NCBI GenBank assembly: GCA_903830625.1 | Contig: CAIKUK010000023.1 | Location: forward strand, 1 to 45,003 | Direction of reading: 5' to 3' | Length of the DNA: 45,003 bases | Source: Candidatus Yanofskyibacteriota bacterium | GTDB taxonomy: Bacteria > Patescibacteriota > Minisyncoccia > 2-02-FULL-40-12 > GWA2-44-9 | Part shown: one piece after another, positions 1 through 7,087 of the stretch | Numbering within the stretch: the stretch's first letter is position 1 | Layout of the letters: each line of letters opens with the position of its first letter | Program-made: the position numbers and the translations under genes | Notes under the pieces: model-generated | What the model saw: only the letters and a program-made list of their open reading frames with translations | Told to the model about the DNA's origin: nothing | Database searches by the model: none

Positions 1-13
1 AACATAAAATAGT

Positions 14-241
14 ATGAGTAAAGAAAAAATAGATAGAAAAAAATTGGAAGAAATGGTGACTGGTATAGTGGAAGGATATGCGGATGAGTTTAGGGAAGCA
101 GGAGTGGAAGCGGGTAAAAAAATTGAGGGTAATAATTTTACTATGACGCAGACCAATAACCGTAAACCAGGCGGAGAGCATCCAGTCCAGTTTAAACCAG
201 GAGAGTCGAACGTGGATTCTATAGAGAAGGACAAAAAATAA
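14..241 (+). CDS. hypothetical protein, 75 aa
   Basis: ORF followed by a strong terminator hairpin; no family recognised. Confidence 0.5.
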   Translation: MSKEKIDRKKLEEMVTGIVEGYADEFREAGVEAGKKIEGNNFTMTQTNNRKPGGEHPVQFKPGESNVDSIEKDKK

Positions 242-270
242 TAAACATAAAAGTACCTGGTTTCGTATTC

Positions 271-310
271 AGAATCATAAAACCGGCCTTATGGCCGGTT
301 TTATGATTCT
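271..310. terminator. bidirectional Rho-independent terminator
   Basis: AGAATCATAAAACCGGCC-TTAT-GGCCGGTTTTATGATTCT inverted repeat between convergent ORFs. Confidence 0.8.
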
Positions 311-653
311 ACTGGACTGATTTGAAAATATATTCGAAAACTTTCGGTTCGTGTTCAGCGAGGTCGGCCAGAATCTTCCTATCAATGGCCACTTCGGCCT
401 TGAGTAGTTGATTGATGAATTTGGAATAGGTAAGGCCATGTTCGCGAACGGCGGCGTTTATCTTGATAGTCCAGAGCTGGCGCATGGTGCGTTTCTTTTT
501 CTTGCGGTCAGCGAACTGGAAACTCCAGGCATGCAGGGTAGCTTCTTTGGCCTGGCGGTACTTTGATTTGCGGGTCCACAAAAAGCCCTTCGTGTGCTGA
601 AGGAGTCGCTTGCGTCGTTTGGTGGCTCTTACGCCTCGTTTAACTCTAGGCAT
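309..653 (-). CDS. rplT: 50S ribosomal protein L20 (start at internal MPRVKRG)
   Basis: MPRVKRGVRATKRRKRLLQHTKGF... typical L20; the ORF track extends 32 codons too far upstream. Confidence 0.95.
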   Translation of the reverse strand: MPRVKRGVRATKRRKRLLQHTKGFLWTRKSKYRQAKEATLHAWSFQFADRKKKKRTMRQLWTIKINAAVREHGLTYSKFINQLLKAEVAIDRKILADLAEHEPKVFEYIFKSVQ

Positions 654-768
654 GGGATGTTTACCTATGAGCAGAGCGAATAGCTGTAAACTTGCCACCC
701 GCCTAAGTTTTCCTTTGGAAAATTTTGGCGGGTAACTTCTTACAACCACTCACTTTGTTCGTGGGTAA

Positions 769-966
769 TCAGTTAAAAATTAAAGCTTTGACTTTATCGT
801 TCATTTCTCGGGGAGTTTCCATGTCACCGTGTTTCTCACGGGACTGGTTGCCATCAGCTCGGGCATTAAAATGATTCTGCTTGGGCGGTCGTTTCATTAT
901 TTTCCCCGTGCCGGTGATTTTAATCCGTTTCGAGAGCGCTTTTTTTGTTTTTCCTGAATGTGCCAT
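769..966 (-). CDS. rpmI: 50S ribosomal protein L35
   Basis: short basic protein between infC and rplT in canonical order. Confidence 0.9.
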   Translation of the reverse strand: MAHSGKTKKALSKRIKITGTGKIMKRPPKQNHFNARADGNQSREKHGDMETPREMNDKVKALIFN

Positions 967-1046
967 TTTCTTTTTATTTTCAAGCGAGCGAGCGAAATGG
1001 AATTATTTACATTTCCGAGCGAGCGCTGAAACTATGAGCGAAGCGA

Positions 1047-1616
1047 TTACTTGACTTCTTTTTTTATGGTAATGACCCAACCGTACGGGCCGCGTTTAAT
1101 CTGTTCTTGAATGGTGTAGGGGACAGTAATGTTCGTGAGGAACTGTTGGAGCTTTTCTTTGCCCATCGGCGCGAGCGCTTTTTCCCGTCCGCGAAGGGTT
1201 AGCTCCAGTTTCAAAATATTGCCCTCGTTCAAAAATTCCAGCGCCTTTTTAGCTTTGAAAGCCGCGTCATGAGCGCCGGTCTTGAAACCGATTCTGACTG
1301 TCTTTAATTCCACCCGCTGTTTCTTGGCCCCGCCGGTTTTCTTTTCCTGGCGTTCCTTTTGGTAAACATATTTGCCGTAGTCCATGATCTTGGTGATCGG
1401 GGGCTGGGCATTCGGACCGACTTCAACCAGGTCTAAATCATTATCCCGAGACAACTGAAGCGCCTGCTGAATGGTCATGACGCCAAGCTGTTTGCCCTCG
1501 GAGTCAATCACTTGCACCTGAAGGGCTCGGATTTGGTTGTTGATTTGTAGATGTTTTACCAACTTGTTGGGATTTCTGTCAGAGGTTATTCTAACATGCC
1601 TCTTGAGAATACGCAA
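1047..1616 (-). CDS. infC: translation initiation factor IF-3 (exact start uncertain)
   Basis: INNQIRALQVQVIDSEGKQLGVM...DLDLVEVGPNAQPPITKIMDYGKY; infC-rpmI-rplT order. Confidence 0.95.
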   Translation of the reverse strand: MRILKRHVRITSDRNPNKLVKHLQINNQIRALQVQVIDSEGKQLGVMTIQQALQLSRDNDLDLVEVGPNAQPPITKIMDYGKYVYQKERQEKKTGGAKKQRVELKTVRIGFKTGAHDAAFKAKKALEFLNEGNILKLELTLRGREKALAPMGKEKLQQFLTNITVPYTIQEQIKRGPYGWVITIKKEVK

Positions 1617-1653
1617 CGCCCAGCCTTATCCTTACCTATTACGAACATTCCTA

Positions 1654-1683
1654 TTGACACATCAGTAAACTTAGTTGTATAAT
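1654..1683 (+). promoter_or_regulatory. sigma70-like promoter TTGACA-18-TATAAT
   Basis: consensus hexamers upstream of AAGGAGG-ATG at 1724. Confidence 0.75.
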
Positions 1684-1723
1684 ATTGTATCAGACATTTT
1701 GTTGTTCCTTGTAAGGAGGTCAA

Positions 1724-1993
1724 ATGGGTAAACGGAAACCCGCAGTTCGGACAGGAGTCAAGAAGTCTGCCATCAAGCCGGGGAGCGTGAGGGACGTTCG
1801 ATTAGCTGGTACCAGTGGCACGCAATCGACTCCTCTTGGAGGGTGGGTGCTTGATTTCTCCATCAGTTTTTTCAATCTGCGTGCCGCTGCCGAAGTGGAG
1901 GTACAGAAAATCCGGGCCATTATCAGCCGGGACGATGAAGTTACCGGCGACAACGGAATCCCCGAAAGATCCCGATGGGGGAAGTCCCGCTGA
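1724..1993 (+). CDS. hypothetical protein, 89 aa
   Basis: strong promoter, AAGGAGGTCAA-ATG, own terminator. Confidence 0.6.
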   Translation: MGKRKPAVRTGVKKSAIKPGSVRDVRLAGTSGTQSTPLGGWVLDFSISFFNLRAAAEVEVQKIRAIISRDDEVTGDNGIPERSRWGKSR

Positions 1994-2005
1994 CCCAGGT
2001 TTTTG

Positions 2006-2052
2006 GGTCGGAGTTGGTAGCTAAGCACTATCGACTCCGACCTATATTTTTT
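2006..2052 (+). terminator. Rho-independent terminator
   Basis: GGTCGGAGTTGGTAG-CTAAGCA-CTATCGACTCCGACC followed by a T-rich run. Confidence 0.8.
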
Positions 2053-2064
2053 ATAATTAATAAA

Positions 2065-2751
2065 ATGATAAAAGTTCTATACGAAGACAATCATCTCATT
2101 GCGGTCTATAAACCAGCGGGAGTTTTGGTTCAAAAAGGGGAGGGGCCGGAACATGACGACGACACGCTTTATTGGCAGACCAAGATGTTCCTAAAAGAAA
2201 GAGACAAGAAACCCGGTAATGTTTTCTTGGGTGTTTTGCATCGCCTGGACCGAAATGTATCCGGGATTATTCTTTTTGCCAAAACTTCCAAAGGCGCAGC
2301 CAGATTATCGGAGCAAATCCGCGAGCGAACGATTAAAAAAATATATCACGCCGTTGTTATCGGCACGCCAACGCCAGCCTCCGGCACTTTGGAACATCGT
2401 TTAACTAAAGATGAAAGTTCCAGACAAGGTTTGATTGACCCGGAAGGTGACTTGGCTATTCTGCATTACGAAACTTTAAAATCAGGCCCGAAAAATTCTT
2501 TGCTGAAAATTGAATTGGAAACGGGAAGGTTCCATCAAATTCGCGTTCAGCTTTCGTCTATCGGCCATCCCATCTTGGGGGATATGAAATATGGTGCGCC
2601 TGCTTTGCCCGCCGAAGCCTTGGCGAAGGAGGGAAGCTCAAATTTTCTAGCTCTCTGCGCCACCGAGCTTCATTTCAAAACCGCGACTACTGACGAAGAC
2701 GTCAAAATAGCCATTGAAATACCTAAAGAATGGGGCAAATTCGTCATTTAG
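2065..2751 (+). CDS. RluA/RluD-family pseudouridine synthase
   Basis: MIKVLYEDNHLIAVYKPAGVLVQ...GVLHRLDRNVSGIILFAKT (HRLD motif)...GRFHQIRVQLSSIGHPILGD. Confidence 0.9.
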   Translation: MIKVLYEDNHLIAVYKPAGVLVQKGEGPEHDDDTLYWQTKMFLKERDKKPGNVFLGVLHRLDRNVSGIILFAKTSKGAARLSEQIRERTIKKIYHAVVIGTPTPASGTLEHRLTKDESSRQGLIDPEGDLAILHYETLKSGPKNSLLKIELETGRFHQIRVQLSSIGHPILGDMKYGAPALPAEALAKEGSSNFLALCATELHFKTATTDEDVKIAIEIPKEWGKFVI

Positions 2752-2795
2752 ATTAGCTTTGACTTCCGTCTCATTTTCTGGTATACTGTAGGGAT

Positions 2796-3176
2796 GGGGA
2801 TGAAAGGCCTCGACACTGGTTCTTTCTACAACTGACGCTGAGAGTGGATGGTTGTTAACCACTTTAATTTCCCGACTAAATCTTGTAACTGGCAATCAAA
2901 ATACCAATTACGCTTTCGCCTAACGTTTCGTTAAGCGTTCGTCCCGCCTTGGCGGGATAAGCCATTCCACCGCGATGCTCGCTAGCGGATCATGGAGTGT
3001 CATTAGCGAACTTTAGCAGAACCGTGGTCCTTCCGAATTCTGCCGAAAAAATTGTAAGGGCTAGCGTGCGTTTATTTTGTTCATTTTTTAAGCGCTCGCA
3101 AAAAATCAAATGAAATATCTCAGTACACGTCGTTGTGGTAAACCTCTGGACCCGGATTCAATTTCCGGCATCTCCA
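2796..3176 (+). ncRNA. ssrA: transfer-messenger RNA (tmRNA); tag ORF 2891-2923 encodes GNQNTNYAFA*
   Basis: GGGGATG acceptor 5' strand pairs with CATCTCC (G3-U70 type pair kept), T-arm CCGGA-TTCAATT-TCCGG; internal GGC AAT CAA AAT ACC AAT TAC GCT TTC GCC TAA; CCA apparently not encoded. Confidence 0.9.
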
Positions 3177-3188
3177 CTAGATATTAAT

Positions 3189-3214
3189 CAAAACTCGCCT
3201 GACGGCGAGTTTTG
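3189..3214. terminator. terminator downstream of ssrA
   Basis: CAAAACTCGCC-TGAC-GGCGAGTTTTG. Confidence 0.75.
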
Positions 3215-3222
3215 AGTTGGAT

Positions 3223-3490
3223 AAAAAAGAATTGGCCCACCGCGGGACGTGCAAGGCGAAAGCCTGGACGTCGCGCGGTGGGCCGGACTGTGGGGTGGAC
3301 CTCTCGGCCTCCTCAGTGACCTGCTAAGCAGAGTATGGGATACGCTTGGTGAGATCCCTTTTACCCCGGCCCCCTTGATGTGGGGGTCATTGGCCTTGCG
3401 GGCGACTAGCTAGCCCGGAGCACCACGGATGAGGACTTCCAGTAGGTTGGCCTCCCCAGGAAACCGAGTTTACTCAAAAGTGCTGTGAAC
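3223..3490 (-). ncRNA. structured non-coding RNA of unidentified family
   Basis: minus-strand promoter TTGACG-16-TATTAT (3524-3497), no convincing ORF, multiple stems including an 11-bp long-range helix, 3' hairpin 3234-3284 followed by TTCTTTTTT. Confidence 0.65.
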
Positions 3491-3496
3491 CTTTTA

Positions 3497-3524
3497 ATAA
3501 TAGGCCAACGTTATTAATCGTCAA
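3497..3524 (-). promoter_or_regulatory. promoter TTGACG-16-TATTAT
   Basis: hexamers read on the minus strand upstream of the ncRNA. Confidence 0.65.
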
Positions 3525-3565
3525 TACCTCTCTGTTGAGAACGCCTGCCTGCCGGCAGGGGCGAC

Positions 3566-4012
3566 TTAATCTTCACTAAGCCCTCTTTGTTTTCGTCTTG
3601 CCGAATCCTTGTTCTTTAACGATGAGCGTTTATCGTATTTCTTTTTGCCGCGGGCAATACCAATGAGGAGTTTGAGCTTCCCCTTAGAGTCATAAATCTT
3701 TAAGGGGATAAGGGTGAGGCCTTGAGATTGGGCTAGGCCGGTAATAACGTTGATTTGTTTTTTAGATAATAGAAGAGTGCGGCTGGCGGTGGGGTCATAA
3801 TCGGGAGGCGTGTTGTTTGGTTGATAGGGAGAAATAGTGGCGCCGATGAGCTGAGGCCGGCCGTTTATCATTTTTACGAACGAACCTTTGATGGAAGCCT
3901 TGCCCGATTTGATAGCTTTGACTTCGGTGCCTTTCAATACTAAACCGGCCTCGAGCGTTTCCAGGATTTCATAATCAAAGCCCGCTTTGGAATTATTCAC
4001 GTATTCCGCCAT
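3566..4012 (-). CDS. smpB: SsrA-binding protein SmpB
   Basis: NNSKAGFDYEILETLEAGLVLKGTEVKAIKSGKASI...KKKYDKRSSLKNKDSARR. Confidence 0.95.
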   Translation of the reverse strand: MAEYVNNSKAGFDYEILETLEAGLVLKGTEVKAIKSGKASIKGSFVKMINGRPQLIGATISPYQPNNTPPDYDPTASRTLLLSKKQINVITGLAQSQGLTLIPLKIYDSKGKLKLLIGIARGKKKYDKRSSLKNKDSARRKQRGLSED

Positions 4013-4044
4013 AGAGCCATAATACTTGGTTCTCCGAAAAACAT

Positions 4045-4072
4045 AAAGCGCGCCTTTCGGCGCGCTTTATGT
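4045..4072. terminator. bidirectional terminator
   Basis: AAAGCGCGCC-TTTC-GGCGCGCTTT. Confidence 0.75.
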
Positions 4073-4073
4073 T

Positions 4074-5132
4074 TTATTTTCTTTCTTCAAGTACCGTCTT
4101 CGTCTTTATTTCTTTACCCTCGCGCAAGATAGTGAGCTCAATCTCGTCACCAACTCGGTGCTTTTTTAATATTTCTATCAGGTCGGTGTCTTCGGGAATT
4201 TCTTCGCCGTTAACGTGAGTGATGATGTCATTTTCTTTAATGCCGGCTCGGTCGGCGGGGGAACCAGGGACAACGGCGATGGAATTCGGACGGTGGTCTC
4301 GGACAACCAACGCGCCTTTATCGCGGACAAGATGATATTGATTCTGTAATTTTTTATTGAGCGGGAGACAAAGTAGGCCGAGAAATGGTTTGACTATCCG
4401 GCCGTATTTAGTGATATCATCCAAATCTTGTTTGGCCCAATTGATTGGTATGGCAAAGCCGATGTTCTGGGCGCCGAAGATAATGGCAGTGTTAATGCCG
4501 ATGGCTTCGCCATTTAAATTGATAAGCGGTCCACCGGAATTGCCTTGGTTGATGGCGACGTCGGTTTGAATGACGCCTCGGAGATGTTCCATTTCGCCTT
4601 CAGTGCCGAGAGCGGCCGAGATTGAACGAGCCATGCCGGAAATAATGCCTTTGGAAACGCTGTTTCGGAACATGCCTAACGCATTACCGATGGCGATGGC
4701 CGTTTGGCCGAGTTCAATCTTGTTGGAATCGCCGAGCATGACCACGGGCAGGTCTTTAGCTTCTATTTTAATGACGGCGATATCGCTGACCGGATCGCGG
4801 GCCAAAACTTTGCCGGGATATTCTTTGCCGTCGTTGGTGATAACCGTATAGTCAGCGTCCGTATCAAAAACAACATGCTTGTTGGTCAGAATAAGACCAT
4901 CGGCTTGAACAATGAATCCGGAACCGCCGCCGACTTTAACTTTTTCTCCGGTGGCTGGCGCGCCTTCAGCCGGGCTCTGGCCGAATCCGAACGGGTTGGG
5001 AAATTGCATCATCGGGAAAGGCATCACTTGATGGAGCGTCGGGACATATTTTGAGATAACAATGCTAACCACGCCCGGGTAAACTTTTTTGACCGCCTCG
5101 ATGGGTAGCGCGTCGTATTGAGTGGAATCCAT
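4074..5132 (-). CDS. HtrA/DegP-like trypsin-fold serine protease with C-terminal PDZ domain
   Basis: TNKHVV (His), DIAVIKI (Asp), NQGNSGGPL (Ser), PDZ region GSPADRAGIKENDIITHVNGEEI; no obvious signal peptide. Confidence 0.9.
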   Translation of the reverse strand: MDSTQYDALPIEAVKKVYPGVVSIVISKYVPTLHQVMPFPMMQFPNPFGFGQSPAEGAPATGEKVKVGGGSGFIVQADGLILTNKHVVFDTDADYTVITNDGKEYPGKVLARDPVSDIAVIKIEAKDLPVVMLGDSNKIELGQTAIAIGNALGMFRNSVSKGIISGMARSISAALGTEGEMEHLRGVIQTDVAINQGNSGGPLINLNGEAIGINTAIIFGAQNIGFAIPINWAKQDLDDITKYGRIVKPFLGLLCLPLNKKLQNQYHLVRDKGALVVRDHRPNSIAVVPGSPADRAGIKENDIITHVNGEEIPEDTDLIEILKKHRVGDEIELTILREGKEIKTKTVLEERK

Positions 5133-5180
5133 ATAGATAGTATATTATCACAGTAGATAGAAAAGACTAGAAGCAACTAA

Positions 5181-6881
5181 ATGAACAAAACAACCCCGCA
5201 ATTAATCAGAGAAGCCCTGGCCGCGGTCAGCGGTGATGTTTCTTTTGACGTTTTGGTCCCGCTGGATCGCCGGCTGGGCGATTATTCCACCAACGTTGCT
5301 TTTGTATTGGCCAAAAAAGAAGGCCAGAAACCTTTGGACGTGGCCAATGAATTAAAAGAAAAACTGGAAGCTGGGGAACTAAAGTCAATCTGCGAAATTA
5401 AATCGGCACCGAACGGCTATTTGAACTTTTTCCTGAAACCGGAATTTTTACAGAAACAGCTGGTGGAGATAAATAAAGACGAGAATTATGGCGCCGGCAC
5501 CGAAGGCGCCGGCCAGAAAGTTATCGTGGAATATTCTTCGCCGAATATCGCCAAGCCGATGCATATCGGTCATTTACGCTCTACCATTATTGGCGATGCG
5601 TTGGCGAATGTTTACGCCAAGCTTGGTTACGAAGTCATCCGCTGGAATTTTATCGGCGACTGGGGAACGCAATTTGGTAAATTAATTTCGGCTTACAAAA
5701 AATGGGGCAATGCCAAAGCGCTGGCCAAGAATCCAATCAAAGAAATGCTTCGCTTGTATGTTAAATTTCACGACGAACTTAAAAATAATCCCGAACTGGA
5801 AAAAGAAGGCCAGGCAGAATTTAAAAAGCTAGAAGAAGGTGATGTTGAGAATAAAAAGATTTGGGATTCTTTCCGTGCTGAATCTTTGGTTGAGTTTAAT
5901 AAGGTATATCAAGAATTGAATATTAATGCCGCCGGGATAGTGAAAGGGGAAAGCGATTACGAATCAAGATTGAAACCGCTTATTGCGGAGCTGGAAGAAA
6001 AAGGCCTTGCTAAAGAAAGCGAAGGGGCTTTAATTATAGACTTGGGAAAATATAAACTACCGCCGGGCTTATTACGCAAATCGGACGGTGCGACTTTGTA
6101 TCTAACCCGCGATATTGCCAGTTTGGAAGACCGCCTCCAAAATTATAATCCGGCAAAAATTTTGTACGTTGTCGCCAATCAGCAGACTTTGCACTTTGAA
6201 CAGTTGTTTGCCGTGGCCAAAGAATTAAAAATGGACAGCGCCGAGCTGGTCCACGTAAAATTCGGCATGGTTCTCGGCGAAGACGGCAAGAAACTGGCCA
6301 CGAGAGAAGGGAAGGTTGTCCCGCTTCAGGAAGTGATTGATAAAATAACGGCCATGGCTTATGACACGGTCAAACAAAAAAATTCCGGTCTGAGCGATGA
6401 CCAAGCCAAAGAAGTGGCGCGCACAGTCGGTATCGGCGCGTTAAAATACAACGACCTCAAACAGCATCCGTATTCCGATATTGCCTTTGACTGGAAAGCG
6501 ATGCTGGATCTGTCGGGCAACAGCGGGCCATATATTCAATACACTTACGCGCGCTTGGCGAACATCTTGAACAAAGCCGGGGAACATGGAAACGGCGATG
6601 TGGGTTTGCTGGTTGAACCGGAAGCGAGGGCGCTGATGCTCCAGCTTTTGGATTTTCCGGAAGCCATTTCCAAATGCGCCGAGCTTCATACTTTGAACGG
6701 TTTAGCTTTGTATCTCTATGACCTGGCCCATCTAACCAATCAATTCTATGAACGAATTCATGTTTTGGAGGATGAAAATATTGAAAGACGAAATGCGCGG
6801 TTACTCTTAATTGAAACTGTGGCTAAAACACTTAAACAGGGTCTTGGTATTCTTGGTATTGTCACTCTAGAACGGATTTAA
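5181..6881 (+). CDS. argS: arginyl-tRNA synthetase
   Basis: VEYSSPNIAKPMHIGHLRSTIIGDAL; DALR-type C-terminus. Confidence 0.97.
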   Translation: MNKTTPQLIREALAAVSGDVSFDVLVPLDRRLGDYSTNVAFVLAKKEGQKPLDVANELKEKLEAGELKSICEIKSAPNGYLNFFLKPEFLQKQLVEINKDENYGAGTEGAGQKVIVEYSSPNIAKPMHIGHLRSTIIGDALANVYAKLGYEVIRWNFIGDWGTQFGKLISAYKKWGNAKALAKNPIKEMLRLYVKFHDELKNNPELEKEGQAEFKKLEEGDVENKKIWDSFRAESLVEFNKVYQELNINAAGIVKGESDYESRLKPLIAELEEKGLAKESEGALIIDLGKYKLPPGLLRKSDGATLYLTRDIASLEDRLQNYNPAKILYVVANQQTLHFEQLFAVAKELKMDSAELVHVKFGMVLGEDGKKLATREGKVVPLQEVIDKITAMAYDTVKQKNSGLSDDQAKEVARTVGIGALKYNDLKQHPYSDIAFDWKAMLDLSGNSGPYIQYTYARLANILNKAGEHGNGDVGLLVEPEARALMLQLLDFPEAISKCAELHTLNGLALYLYDLAHLTNQFYERIHVLEDENIERRNARLLLIETVAKTLKQGLGILGIVTLERI

Positions 6882-6885
6882 AGCC

Positions 6886-6930
6886 AGGCAAAAAGGCGGT
6901 TTTTTCGTTTGAAAAAACCGCCTTTTTGTG
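6886..6930 (+). terminator. Rho-independent terminator
   Basis: CAAAAAGGCGGTTTTTTC-GTTT-GAAAAAACCGCCTTTTTG. Confidence 0.85.
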
Positions 6931-6947
6931 CTAACGTCAAATAGTCT

Positions 6948-7087
6948 ATGCCGGGTAGTGACAAATTCGACTGTTTTGCAAGCGCAAACCTAGAATTAAT
7001 GCCTAGCTAGATAATTTGGGTAATATTTATATTGCGTCTTGTCTGACAAAACAGAAAGCGCAAGTCGAATTTCTACTATCCCGGTAT
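6948..7087 (+). promoter_or_regulatory. ileS leader hairpin (motif copy A)
   Basis: ATGCCGGGTAGTGAC-AAATTCGACT ... AGTCGAATTT-CTACTATCCCGGTAT; 3' arm runs into the ileS ATG. Confidence 0.65.

Noticed and set aside
2938-3000. GTCCCGCCTTGGCGGGAT palindrome in the tmRNA body as a mobile insertion
   Set aside because: Could equally be a normal tmRNA pseudoknot stem; no evidence to choose without a tmRNA alignment.
3223-3490. Assignment of the ncRNA as RNase P RNA
   Set aside because: A GCAAGGCCAA stretch resembles part of RNase P, but the conserved GAGGAAAGUC and ACAGAA/CCGGCUUA regions were not found; left unassigned pending a covariance-model search.
6948-7087. T-box riboswitch before ileS
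   Set aside because: No T-box sequence (AGGGUGGNACCGCG-like), no terminator/antiterminator pair before ileS; the structure is a simple two-stem hairpin shared with gatB and the gyrB-secE gap.
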